A stretch of 64,000 nt of DNA from Oscillospiraceae bacterium (GTDB lineage Bacteria; Bacillota; Clostridia; Oscillospirales; Ruminococcaceae), in assembly GCA_015067185.1 (NCBI GenBank), contig SVMZ01000007.1:1-64000 (forward strand). Direction: 5' to 3'. Below the pieces are notes generated by a model. The model saw only the letters and a list, made by a program, of their open reading frames with translations, was not told the DNA's origin and made no database searches. Below are positions 44,622-52,507 of the stretch, one piece after another. Every line of letters starts with the position of its first letter. The first letter of the stretch is position 1. Both the position numbers and the translations under genes were made by a program.

Positions 44622-45389
44622 ATGTTTAATATGGAATCGGTAGGCCGTAAAATTGCGGAATTGAGGAGAAAACGTGATATGACCCAGATGGAACTGGCAG
44701 ACAAGCTGGGGATCAGTTTTCAGGCTGTTTCCAACTGGGAACGAGGAAATTCCATGCCGGATATCTCTAAACTTCCCGAACTGGCAGAATTGTTTGAAGT
44801 AACGATTGATGAACTGTTGAACGGAGAATCAAAGCTGATTGAAAGTATCGCCAAGGGAGAGACTGAGGAGTATCTTAAAGAAAACGAGGTCGGTCTTGAA
44901 GAGTTGAAGGAGATGGCAGGCATACTGAAACCAAGTCAGGTAGGTAAAATTGTGGAGAAAGGAGAATATAAAAGTTTAGAGGAAATAGAAGATATTCTGC
45001 CTTTTTTAGATGAGGAAACAACAGAAAAACTTGCGAGAAAAGCGGTGAAAGAGGAGAACTATCGGAATTTGGAATGCGTTGCACCGTTTATCAATAAAAA
45101 CGTTTTGGATAAAATAGCCTGTGAAGTGTATGAGAAAAACGGGCTGACGGCAATAGAAGAGATTTTACCGTTTATTTCGTCAGAACAACGGAAGAAGATA
45201 GCTGACCGGGAATATAAAATGAGCGGGTTGAAAAATTTTGAGGATATTGCTCCCTTCCTCAACAGGGATTACCTGAATCAGCTTGCCAAAGAGGCTATCG
45301 AAAAAGATGGTATTAAGGCGATCAGCAACATAGCACCTTTTATAGGAAGAGAAGTTCTGGCAGAATATGTAAAAGAACAATATCTGTAA
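44622..45389 (+). CDS. XRE-family regulator with tandem ~29-residue helical repeats
   Basis: 255 residues. A canonical HTH (GRKIAELRRKRDMTQMELADKLGISFQAVSNWERG) occupies residues 8-45. From about residue 118 the chain is built of repeated units, each beginning with a short helix and an I/V-x-P-F-I/L turn: ILPFLDEE, VAPFINKN, ILPFISSE, IAPFLNRD, IAPFIGRE, at about 28-30 residue spacing. These resemble HEAT/ARM-like helical repeats and probably bind a protein or peptide. Its 3' end is duplicated 2.3 kb downstream (see the direct repeats). AAAGGAG precedes ATG 44622. Confidence 0.88.
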   Translation: MFNMESVGRKIAELRRKRDMTQMELADKLGISFQAVSNWERGNSMPDISKLPELAELFEVTIDELLNGESKLIESIAKGETEEYLKENEVGLEELKEMAGILKPSQVGKIVEKGEYKSLEEIEDILPFLDEETTEKLARKAVKEENYRNLECVAPFINKNVLDKIACEVYEKNGLTAIEEILPFISSEQRKKIADREYKMSGLKNFEDIAPFLNRDYLNQLAKEAIEKDGIKAISNIAPFIGREVLAEYVKEQYL

Positions 45390-45527
45390 ATGAAAATTCA
45401 AAGATAAAAGAAAGCAAGGACGCATATCTTTTTTGATATGCGTCCTTACTTATAGAAATGATTAGTTTACTGGTTTTATCTGCGATGTTTCAGATCGTCC
45501 GGAATATCGGAGATTCGGTTGTGCCTA
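45362..45527. repeat. Direct repeat, copy A (XRE gene end + terminator + aminotransferase tail remnant)
   Basis: This segment matches 47709-47872 along its whole length, roughly four in five bases by eye. Copy A contains the real end of the XRE gene (EYVKEQYL), a hairpin and, on the minus strand, a detached aminotransferase C-terminus reading RISDIPDDLKHRR before TAA. Copy B contains the real aminotransferase end and a detached XRE-like end (EYVKEQ, TAG). The 45528-45647 stretch after copy A shows no gene I can support. Confidence 0.9.
45416..45447. terminator. Terminator after the XRE-repeat gene (copy A)
   Basis: AAGGACGCATATC (45416-45428) pairs perfectly with GATATGCGTCCTT (45435-45447), six-T loop. 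Equivalent to the hairpin in copy B. Confidence 0.85.
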
Positions 45528-45647
45528 TTTTGAACGGTAATCCCGGCATCCATAAAAATGTGGCGGAAGGCCAAATACTTGATGTTGATCAATTCCCTTC
45601 CCGTGGGAGAGATCCTGCGGGTGTTTGTTACTTTTCCATGAACTCTC

Positions 45648-45699
45648 TTGACAGAATTAATACCTCGTGATATGATGTATGACGTAAGAGGAGGTATTA
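45648..45699 (+). promoter_or_regulatory. Promoter and candidate PadR operator
   Basis: TTGACA (45648-45653), 17-bp spacer, TATGAT (45671-45676). A 9-bp inverted repeat TAATACCTC (45658-45666) / GAGGTATTA (45691-45699) spans from the spacer to the ribosome binding site and start of padR. PadR dimers bind such spaced dyads, so autoregulation is plausible. Confidence 0.7.
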
Positions 45700-45700
45700 T

Positions 45701-46021
45701 ATGGATGTTCAGTTGAAACGAGGACTCTTGGATGTCTGCGTTTTGGCAGCAATCAAGAGCGAAGACTCATACGGCTATAAAATCATAAAGGATATGAAAC
45801 CGTATATTGAACTTTCCGAATCGACCCTATATACCATTCTGAAACGCTTGGAAACAGCGAATATGCTGACCGTTCGCACTGCAGAACACGGCGGCAGACT
45901 TCGGAAGTATTACCATATTACCGCTGAAGGTCTGAAGCGCATTGAAGATTTTAAGGTCGAATGGAAAGAACTCTTATCGATATACCGATTTGTAACTAAG
46001 GAGGATGATGGCAATGAGTAA
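45701..46021 (+). CDS. PadR-family transcriptional regulator
   Basis: 106 residues: MDVQLKRGLLDVCVLAAIKSEDSYGYKIIKDM, then LSESTLYTILKRLETANMLTV and RKYYHITAEGLKRIEDF, the standard PadR winged helix with its Y-G-Y and Y-Y-x-I-T motifs. It controls the two membrane-protein genes it overlaps. This PadR-DUF1700-DUF4097 arrangement is frequent in Firmicutes and is thought to respond to envelope or drug stress, but the signal is not known. Confidence 0.95.
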   Translation: MDVQLKRGLLDVCVLAAIKSEDSYGYKIIKDMKPYIELSESTLYTILKRLETANMLTVRTAEHGGRLRKYYHITAEGLKRIEDFKVEWKELLSIYRFVTKEDDGNE

Positions 46022-46613
46022 ACAGGAATTCCTTGCACAGTTGCGTAAAGGTTTATCCGGATTGCCCCAGGATGACATAGAGGAACGTTTGACTTTTTAC
46101 AGTGAAATGATTGAAGATCAAATGGAAGAAGGAATTTCAGAGGAGGAAGCAGTTTCGGCAGTAGGTTCTGTTGAGAAAATCGTTGCACAAACAGTAGCAG
46201 AAATGCCTCTTGCCAAAATTGCTAAGGAAAGAGTAAGAGCCAAAAAACGTCTAAGCGCAGGAGAAATCGTACTTTTGGCTCTTGGTTCTCCCATATGGAT
46301 TTCCTTGGGTATTGCCGCATTTGCCGTTATTCTTTCGCTTTACATTTTGTTGTGGTCTGTGATTATTTCTTTATGGGCTGTTTTTGCTTCGCTTGCCGCC
46401 TGTAGTGTTGGAGGCATATTGGCATGTGTCATTTTTGTTGCAGGAGGTAACGAGGCTTCGGGTTTTGCCATGTTCGCCGCAGGTCTTGTTTGTGCGGGTC
46501 TTACTATTTTTATGTTCTATGGATGTAAGGCAGTAACAGACGGCATCGTGATACTCACAAAGAAAATGGCAATATGGATTAAAAATTGCTTTGTCAAGAA
46601 GGAGGAAGCATAA
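46014..46613 (+). CDS. DUF1700 membrane protein
   Basis: 199 residues. The N-terminal MSKQEFLAQLRKGLSGLPQDDIEERLTFYSEMIEDQMEEGISEEEAVSAVGS is the DUF1700 hallmark, a short helical domain. Three or four hydrophobic helices follow (residues about 90-185). ATG 46014 is placed by AAGGAGG 10 nt upstream; ATGs at 46005 and 46008 are too near. It overlaps padR by 8 nt and the next gene by 1 nt. It probably anchors a membrane complex with the DUF4097 protein. Confidence 0.9.
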   Translation: MSKQEFLAQLRKGLSGLPQDDIEERLTFYSEMIEDQMEEGISEEEAVSAVGSVEKIVAQTVAEMPLAKIAKERVRAKKRLSAGEIVLLALGSPIWISLGIAAFAVILSLYILLWSVIISLWAVFASLAACSVGGILACVIFVAGGNEASGFAMFAAGLVCAGLTIFMFYGCKAVTDGIVILTKKMAIWIKNCFVKKEEA

Positions 46614-47593
46614 TGAGGACGAGAACAAAGCTATGGCTTATTATAGCAGCTTCTCTTGTGTTGATTGGCTGTATTCTCTTTGCAGTTGTTATGACAACGT
46701 GTGGTTGGAATTTTATAGAGCTTGCGACCGTTGAATACAAAACAACTACTTACGAAATCAGCGAAACATTTGAAGGTATATCTTTAAATACAGATACTGC
46801 AGACATTGTGTTTGCCGTTTCTGATAATGGCAAGTGCAGCGTAGAGTGTCACGAGGAAGAAAATGAAAAACATTCTGTGACTGTAAAAGATGGTATACTC
46901 ACCATTGAATTGGTTGATGAAAGATCTATACAGGACTTTATCGGATATATCGGGTTAAACTTTGAATCACCTAAGATAACGGTTTATCTGCCGAAAACAG
47001 CATACGCAACCCTGTACATCCATGGAGATACTAGTGATGTTGAAATACCTGATGATTTTATGTTTAAGGAGGTTGATATTTCTTTAAGCACGGGTGATGT
47101 TGATTTTTATGCATCTGCTTCTGAAATGATTAAAATAAAAGCAAGTACAGGAGATATTTGTATGGAGAATCTCTCCGCTGGCTCACTTGACCTTTCAGTT
47201 TCCACAGGCAAGGTAACAGTTTCATCTGTGAACTGCGGGGGAGATGTTACGGTCGGTGTTTCAACAGGCGATACAAATTTGACTGATGTCTGGTGCAAAA
47301 GCGTTGTTTCAAGCGGGAACACAGGTGATATCTCTTTAAACCATGTTATTGGCGAGGAAAAGTTCTCAATTAAGAGAAGCACCGGCGATGTGCATTTTGA
47401 AAACAGCGATGCTGCCGAGATTTTCGTAGAAACAGATACCGGATACGTTACAGGAACTTTGCTTACCGATAAGGTGTTTTTTGTCAGCACGGATACAGGG
47501 AAAACAGATGTACCCAAAACCGTAACAGGAGGCAGATGCGAGATTACCACCGATACGGGAGATATCAGGATAACGGTTAAGCAACAGAGATAA
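46613..47593 (+). CDS. DUF4097 beta-helix protein, membrane-anchored
   Basis: 326 residues. One N-terminal helix (residues 6-28) anchors an extracytoplasmic domain made of repeated short strands punctuated by S/D-T-G-D/K/Y (LSTGDVDF, ASTGDIC, VSTGKVTV, VSTGDTNL, GNTGDISL, RSTGDVHF, TDTGYVTG, TDTGKTD, TDTGDIRI). This right-handed beta-helix is the DUF4097 family mark. ATG overlaps the DUF1700 stop (TAATG). Function unknown; it is last in the PadR operon. About 115 bp of unrecognised sequence separate it from copy B. Confidence 0.92.
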   Translation: MRTRTKLWLIIAASLVLIGCILFAVVMTTCGWNFIELATVEYKTTTYEISETFEGISLNTDTADIVFAVSDNGKCSVECHEEENEKHSVTVKDGILTIELVDERSIQDFIGYIGLNFESPKITVYLPKTAYATLYIHGDTSDVEIPDDFMFKEVDISLSTGDVDFYASASEMIKIKASTGDICMENLSAGSLDLSVSTGKVTVSSVNCGGDVTVGVSTGDTNLTDVWCKSVVSSGNTGDISLNHVIGEEKFSIKRSTGDVHFENSDAAEIFVETDTGYVTGTLLTDKVFFVSTDTGKTDVPKTVTGGRCEITTDTGDIRITVKQQR

Positions 47594-47708
47594 AACCCAC
47601 TGCAAAAACCGCTTCCATACAGTGTTCTCTCCTGATCCAACGTAAATATTTTTTCGGTGAGGGAAAACGAGGAAATCCAGGTTTAATATCTCCGGATTCC
47701 CTGAATCG

Positions 47709-47872
47709 GCGGAATATGTAAAAGAGCAATAGCTGCAAATAAAATTTTAAAGATAAAAGTAAGCAAGGACGCATCTCATTTTTGAGATGCGTCCTTGCCT
47801 ATGGGAATGATTGATTTGTTGGTTTATCTGCGATGTTTCAAGTCATCCAGGAAATCGGAGATTCGGCTGACT
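47709..47872. repeat. Direct repeat, copy B (XRE-like tail remnant + terminator + aminotransferase end)
   Basis: Partner of 45362-45527. Here the plus strand keeps only a fragment ending AEYVKEQ with TAG, and the minus strand holds the intact aminotransferase C-terminus (RISDFLDDLKHRR). The two copies bracket the PadR-DUF1700-DUF4097 cassette. Confidence 0.9.
47764..47797. terminator. Terminator downstream of the aminotransferase (copy B)
   Basis: CAAGGACGCATCTC pairs with GAGATGCGTCCTTG around ATTTTT. The arms differ from copy A by compensating changes (CATATC/GATATG versus CATCTC/GAGATG), which shows selection for the hairpin. Confidence 0.85.
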
Positions 47873-49008
47873 GCCTCTTTCAGATCTTCCATAGAGGTGG
47901 CATAGCAGGCACGGACATGCATCTTTCCGGCATCGCCAAAAGCATCTCCGGGGATAACCAGCACCTTTTTGCGCTCCAGCAGCTGTTCACAGAACTGGGT
48001 ACAGCTGAGTCCGGTAGCTTCAATGGAGGGGAAGGCATAGAAAGCACCTTCCGGGTTGGCACAGGTGAGGCCCAGTGCATTAAAAGCGCCGACCAAATAT
48101 TTACGGCGGGCATCATATTCGGCAATCATAGCATTGACATCTGCCCAACCGGTCTCAAACCCCTGTTCAAGCGCGTAGCAGCCGGCAATCTGAGCTGTCG
48201 TCGGTGCACAGAGCACGGTAAGCTGATGAATCTTGGTCATCATGGATATGAACTCAATGGGGCCAACGGCAAAGCCAAGCCGCCAACCGGTCATGGAGAA
48301 GGATTTAGAGAAACCGTTAAGGACAATGGTGCGCTCTTTCATGCCGGGGAGGGATGCGATGGAAACATGACGTTTTCCGTTATAGGTGAGTTCAGCGTAG
48401 ATCTCATCGGAGATAATGGTAATATTAGTTTCGCGGATGACTTCGGCAATAGCCTCCAGGTCTTCTTTTTCCATGATTCCGCCGGTGGGGTTAGTGGGAT
48501 AGGCGAGGAGAAGAACTCTGGTCTTCGGTGTAATGGCAGCGCGAAGTACATCGGGTGTGAGTTTAAAATGATGAGCGGCGTCTGTCACTACGGGAACAGG
48601 AACACCGCCTACAAGGCGGATACCAGGTTCGTATGTGACATAAGTCGGTGTGGTATAAATAACTTCATCGCCAGGATTGATTGCAACGCGAAAGGCAAGA
48701 TCGGCAGCGTGTCCGGCACCGATGGTGATGAGTGAATTCTGGATCTCATAACCATCCAGTCCGAAACGATCGGAAATATAATCAAGAACGAGCTGACGCA
48801 GCTTGGGCATGCCGGCATTGGCGGTATAGGGTACCTTGTTGTGGTAGATGGTTTCCGCAGCAGCATGACGAATACTATCCGGCGTCGGGAAATCCGGTTC
48901 ACCAACACCGAGACTGATACAGCTGTCGTCCAGCAGATCAAAATACTTTCTGATTCCGGACGGTTTGATATCGAGAACCGTCTCGTTGATCACGGGATTA
49001 TATGACAT
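47824..49008 (-). CDS. PLP-dependent class I/II aminotransferase
   Basis: 394 residues, fold type I. The Schiff-base lysine is in LNGFSKSFSMTGWRLGFAVG, and LAYPTNPTGG, ISDEIYAEL and the C-terminal MHVRACYATSMEDLKEA supply PLP-phosphate and carboxylate-binding positions. Closest in pattern to the PatA/aspartate-aminotransferase-like branch. It exchanges amino groups between an amino acid and a 2-oxo acid; exact substrates are not deducible. ATG 49008 follows AAGGAG at 10 nt. Confidence 0.93.
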   Translation of the reverse strand: MSYNPVINETVLDIKPSGIRKYFDLLDDSCISLGVGEPDFPTPDSIRHAAAETIYHNKVPYTANAGMPKLRQLVLDYISDRFGLDGYEIQNSLITIGAGHAADLAFRVAINPGDEVIYTTPTYVTYEPGIRLVGGVPVPVVTDAAHHFKLTPDVLRAAITPKTRVLLLAYPTNPTGGIMEKEDLEAIAEVIRETNITIISDEIYAELTYNGKRHVSIASLPGMKERTIVLNGFSKSFSMTGWRLGFAVGPIEFISMMTKIHQLTVLCAPTTAQIAGCYALEQGFETGWADVNAMIAEYDARRKYLVGAFNALGLTCANPEGAFYAFPSIEATGLSCTQFCEQLLERKKVLVIPGDAFGDAGKMHVRACYATSMEDLKEAVSRISDFLDDLKHRR

Positions 49009-49319
49009 TTTTACAGTAACTCCTTAATATTACAGAATATCGATCCTCCCCTCTTCGGGGACTGCTGCACTTCGCATGTCCGTTAGACCCCCTTCAAAAT
49101 TTGACCGCTGTTGGTATAGAATCGGTAATCTCAAAAGAATACCGGTTTAAGAGTGCAAAGCGTTAATACTATGCATTGATTCAGTAATGAAGATATTTTA
49201 TCACAGTGCACCAAAAAATTCAAGTGTTTTTTAGTACAATCCAAAAGGGTGGAAGAAAAAAGATTTTTTGCACAACAGTGAGATTTGTTTGTTAATTGGC
49301 AGACTTGGCAGACAGAGCG
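49009..49319. other. Intergenic leader region of the aminotransferase
   Basis: No gene seen. Read on the minus strand, the 5' leader holds CCCC-GAAGA-GGGG (49048-49060) immediately after a G-rich stretch (GGGGGTC, near 49090). Two alternative pairings of the same CCCC are therefore possible. I could not match it to a known riboswitch. The rest of the gap is AT-rich. Confidence 0.35.
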
Positions 49320-49823
49320 TTATTCTTTTATATAAAGATCGGTAACTTCTGCAATATACATGCAGTGATAATCTTTGTCAGGATAATAGCGGGGGATGGG
49401 TGCTGTCTCAACGAAGCAGTCTTCCTGCAGAAACTGGGCATAGAGTTTTTTGCAGAGAAGAACGGTATGGGACTGCTCAATAACGGGAATTCCATCCACT
49501 TCGCAGGTGGAAAGACCGCACTGTGTCAGCTTATCCCCATCACGTCCGGAGTGGCTGCCGCAATAGCCAAGCGCTTTACGGTATTCTTCACCGGGAATGC
49601 AGAGGCTGAAGCGGTCGGTATTTTCAATCAGACCGAAAGTATGGCGTTGGGGACGAATGAAAATGTAAGCGGCGGGTTTTCCCCACATAACGCCGAGACC
49701 ACCCCAACTTGCTGTCATGGCATTGACTTTGTTGCCGTCTTTGGCAGTAATCAGAAGCCATTCGTCTCCGATTGTGGTAAAGGCATTGCCTTCCCACTGA
49801 GAAAGTTCAATCTTCTTAAACAT
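49320..49823 (-). CDS. Flavin reductase-like FMN-binding protein
   Basis: 167 residues from ATG 49823 (GGAGGAA upstream; the longer frame to 50039 lacks a site). The motif NAMTASWGGLGVMWGKPAAYIFIRPQRHTF is the flavin reductase/split-barrel FMN-binding signature. It may reduce flavin with NAD(P)H or act as a small flavoprotein. It is divergent from sigG, which begins 157 bp away. Confidence 0.9.
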   Translation of the reverse strand: MFKKIELSQWEGNAFTTIGDEWLLITAKDGNKVNAMTASWGGLGVMWGKPAAYIFIRPQRHTFGLIENTDRFSLCIPGEEYRKALGYCGSHSGRDGDKLTQCGLSTCEVDGIPVIEQSHTVLLCKKLYAQFLQEDCFVETAPIPRYYPDKDYHCMYIAEVTDLYIKE

Positions 49824-49980
49824 AATGATTCCTCCGTTGTATAGGGTAACGTAGTTTGTTGTAATACAGTATATGGCAGGATGGAAAATATTAGTGTGCT
49901 GAATTTTAAAGCAGCGGCCCGACAATACTTCTTTTAGAATCGGTGGATTACCGATTGAAAGGAAAAGGGAGTTGGGATAT

Positions 49981-50751
49981 GTGTATGTGGGCAAGGTTGA
50001 AATTTGCGGAGTCAACACGGCAAAGCTGCCGGTGCTCAAAGAATGCGATAAAAGTCGGTTGTTGAAAAGTGCCCGGGAAGGAAATAAAGCTGCTCGCAGT
50101 CAGTTGGTAGAGGGAAACCTGAGACTGGTGTTAAGTGTTGTGCAAAAATTTGCGAACAGAGGAGAAAATCCGGACGATCTGTTTCAGGTGGGATGTATTG
50201 GTCTTATGAAAGCAATCGATAATTTTGATATCAGCCAGAATGTCCGTTTTTCCACCTATGCAGTACCGATGATCATCGGTGAGATTCGACGGTATCTGAG
50301 AGATAACAACAGCATCCGTGTCTCACGTTCGATGCGGGATACGGCATATAAAGCCATGCAGACCAAGGAAGAGCTGATCAACCGAGACCTGAAAGAGCCA
50401 ACTGTAGAGCAAATTGCCAAAGAAATGGGGATAAACAAAGCGCAGGTAGTGACAGCATTGGAGGCGATTGTTGAGCCGATGTCCCTGTATGATCCGGTTT
50501 ATTCCGATTCGGGAGATACCATTTATGTGATGGATCAAATCGGGGATAAGAGCAGCGACACCGACTGGATTGAGGAAATTGCCATCAAAGAAGCGGTAGA
50601 GAGGTTGGATGCCAGAGAAAAACGAATTCTCTCCCTGCGTTTTTTTAATGGGAAAACGCAGATGGAGGTATCGAAAGAGATTGGTATCTCTCAAGCGCAG
50701 GTGTCACGACTGGAAAAGAGTGCTTTGGATCGGATCAAAAAGCAAATCTAA
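49981..50751 (+). CDS. sigG: RNA polymerase sporulation sigma factor SigG
   Basis: 256 residues. The N-terminus VEICGVNTAKLPVL is diagnostic of sigma-G. Region 2 (LVEGNLRLVLSVVQKFANRGENPDDLFQVGCIGLMKAIDNFD ... FSTYAVPMIIGEIRRYLRDNN) and region 4 (LRFFNGKTQMEVSKEIGISQAQVSRLEK) are intact. It directs late forespore transcription during endospore formation. GTG 49981 has AAGGGAG 9 nt upstream. In Bacillus it lies beside spoIIGA-sigE; here neither is present. A 7-bp inverted repeat (AATCGGT/ACCGATT, 49938-49956) precedes it. Confidence 0.96.
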   Translation: MYVGKVEICGVNTAKLPVLKECDKSRLLKSAREGNKAARSQLVEGNLRLVLSVVQKFANRGENPDDLFQVGCIGLMKAIDNFDISQNVRFSTYAVPMIIGEIRRYLRDNNSIRVSRSMRDTAYKAMQTKEELINRDLKEPTVEQIAKEMGINKAQVVTALEAIVEPMSLYDPVYSDSGDTIYVMDQIGDKSSDTDWIEEIAIKEAVERLDAREKRILSLRFFNGKTQMEVSKEIGISQAQVSRLEKSALDRIKKQI

Positions 50752-50904
50752 TGCAGAGTGGTCTGGCATATCACGGAAAATGCAGGCAAGCAATCTTTCA
50801 ACTTATAATTATTATACTGTTTTTTGTTGCAAAAAGCAACAGATGGGGAACAGATAGCGGCAGGAGAGGCATAGTATAAGAAAATGAGAAAAGGGGGAAG
50901 AGGT

Positions 50905-52050
50905 ATGGAATTTCGTGACCTGAAACGTCAGTATCATGCGCTGCGGGAGGAAATAACACACAGAACGGAAAGAATTCTGGAAGAAAGCAGATTTATTGGC
51001 GGGCGGGAGGTGACGGAGCTGGAGGCAAAGCTGGCAGACTATGTGGGCGTGAAACACTGTATTACCTGCGGAAATGGCACCGACGCACTGACCCTGATGC
51101 TGACGGCAGAGGGAATTGGGAAAGGGGATGCGGTGATAGTGCCCGATTTCACCTTTTTTGCCACGGCAGAAGCGGTTTCACGGACAGGTGCGGTTCCGGT
51201 TTTTGTGGAACCGGAGGAAAATGGGTTTAATCTGTCGGTGGAGGGTGTAGAGCGGGAAATACGACGTGTTTCAGAGGAAGGGAGTCTGTGTCCCAGGGCT
51301 ATTCTGGCTGCAGATTTATTTGGGGTACCGGCAAATTATCCGGCATTGGCCGGGGTAGCAGAAAAGTACAAAATGCTTTTGTTTGAAGATGCCGCCCAGA
51401 GCTTTGGGGGCAGTATTGGTGAAAAGATGGCAGGCAGTTTTGGAATGGCCGCAGCTGTGTCCTTTTTTCCATCTAAGCCTTTGGGGTGCTATGGTGACGG
51501 GGGTGCAGTGTTTACCAATGACGACACAGCAGCAGAGCGGATTCGTTCCCTGAAAGAACACGGAAGAGGAGAAAGCAAGTACGATAATCTGCGGATTGGA
51601 TGCAATTCCAGACTGGATACGGTGCAGGCGGCTGTATTGCTGGCAAAGCTGGCGGCTTATAAAAGATATGAGAGAGAGGCAGCGCAGCAGGTTGCGGATA
51701 TGTACAGCCAAAAACTTTTCACAGCAGCAATGGTATTGCCCAAAATTCCGGAGGACTTTCGTTCTGCATGGGCACAGTATACGGTGATACTGTCGGGTCC
51801 CGGGGAACGCAGCCGATTGCAGGCGGCATTGCAGGCGAAAAAGATTCCTTCTATGGTCTACTATCCCCGCCCACTGAGTCTTCAGCGAGCATACAAAGCA
51901 CTCCAAACGCCCGAAGCAATATCAGAGCGGACGCAATGGCTTTGTGATCGTGTATTGTCGCTGCCGTTTTATCCTTACATGACAGAGACGGAAGTTGACA
52001 GTGTTTGTCGGGTCTGCAGAGAATTCAGCAGGAACGAAACAGTGTGGTAA
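50905..52050 (+). CDS. DegT/DnrJ/EryC1-family aminotransferase
   Basis: 381 residues. The PLP lysine is in FFPSKPLGCYGDGGAVFTND, with GNGTDALTLML and LFEDAAQSFGG supplying the cofactor-binding residues. These enzymes transaminate nucleotide-linked keto-sugars for surface glycans or glycosylated products. No sugar-nucleotide genes adjoin it, so it is isolated from its pathway. ATG 50905 follows GGGGGAAGAGG. Confidence 0.92.
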   Translation: MEFRDLKRQYHALREEITHRTERILEESRFIGGREVTELEAKLADYVGVKHCITCGNGTDALTLMLTAEGIGKGDAVIVPDFTFFATAEAVSRTGAVPVFVEPEENGFNLSVEGVEREIRRVSEEGSLCPRAILAADLFGVPANYPALAGVAEKYKMLLFEDAAQSFGGSIGEKMAGSFGMAAAVSFFPSKPLGCYGDGGAVFTNDDTAAERIRSLKEHGRGESKYDNLRIGCNSRLDTVQAAVLLAKLAAYKRYEREAAQQVADMYSQKLFTAAMVLPKIPEDFRSAWAQYTVILSGPGERSRLQAALQAKKIPSMVYYPRPLSLQRAYKALQTPEAISERTQWLCDRVLSLPFYPYMTETEVDSVCRVCREFSRNETVW

Positions 52051-52060
52051 AGGCGACAGG

Positions 52061-52093
52061 ACGGTCTTCTTTCGATACCGATGAGAAGACCGT
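52061..52093 (+). terminator. Terminator of the DegT gene
   Basis: ACGGTCTTCT (52061-52070) pairs perfectly with AGAAGACCGT (52084-52093), followed by TTGTCTTATT. Sequence between here and the tRNA has no recognisable gene. Confidence 0.75.
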
Positions 52094-52234
52094 TTGTCTT
52101 ATTATAATAGGGTATGGGGAAAGCGAAGAATCCGAAAAGGTCAGAGGGATTGTTAACAGTTTGTACATCACTTACGGTTGCAACTGTGATAAAATTGAAT
52201 AGCTGCTGAGTGCAGCAGAAAAGACAATGTATAT

Positions 52235-52310
52235 CCGGGTGTAGCGCAGTTGGTAGCGCGCCTGCTTTGGGAGCAGGATGCCGGGGGTTCGAATCCCTTC
52301 ACTCGGACCA
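52235..52310 (+). tRNA. tRNA-Pro (anticodon TGG)
   Basis: 76 nt including an encoded CCA. Acceptor CCGGGTG pairs with CACTCGG. D arm TAGCGCAGTTGGTAGCGC, anticodon arm CCTGCTTTGGGAGCAGG with anticodon TGG, variable loop ATGCC, and T arm GGGGGTTCGAATCCCTT follow. All four stems form. Confidence 0.97.
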
Positions 52311-52314
52311 TATC

Positions 52315-52347
52315 AGCATGATGGTTTTGATACGAAACCGTCGTGCT
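52315..52347 (+). terminator. Terminator of the tRNA-Pro transcript
   Basis: AGCATGATGGTTT pairs with AAACCGTCGTGCT (one G-T, one mismatch) and is followed by TTTTCTATATT. Confidence 0.8.
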
Positions 52348-52446
52348 TTTTCTATATTGATTGATATTTACATAGCAATTTGATACAATCTATTCGACAA
52401 ACTTGAATTTGATGTAAATATGTGTGAAATTTTTCCTTCAACCCTA

Positions 52447-52477
52447 TTGACCTTCACGGAACGTCATAGATTATAGT
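52447..52477 (+). promoter_or_regulatory. MerR-type promoter with 19-bp spacer
   Basis: TTGACC (52447-52452) and TATAGT (52472-52477) are 19 bp apart, the overlong spacing typical of promoters that MerR-family activators twist into alignment. The spacer reads TTCACGGAACGTCATAGA, a partly symmetric site (ACCTTCACG / ACGTCATAG). The MerR gene begins 30 bp downstream. Confidence 0.7.
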
Positions 52478-52507
52478 AATTTCATCAGGGAAAGGAGTCT
52501 TAACAGA

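Noticed and set aside
45458..45670. 70-codon plus-strand frame after the XRE-repeat gene
   Set aside because: It is antisense to the aminotransferase-tail remnant in the direct repeat and has no start signal.
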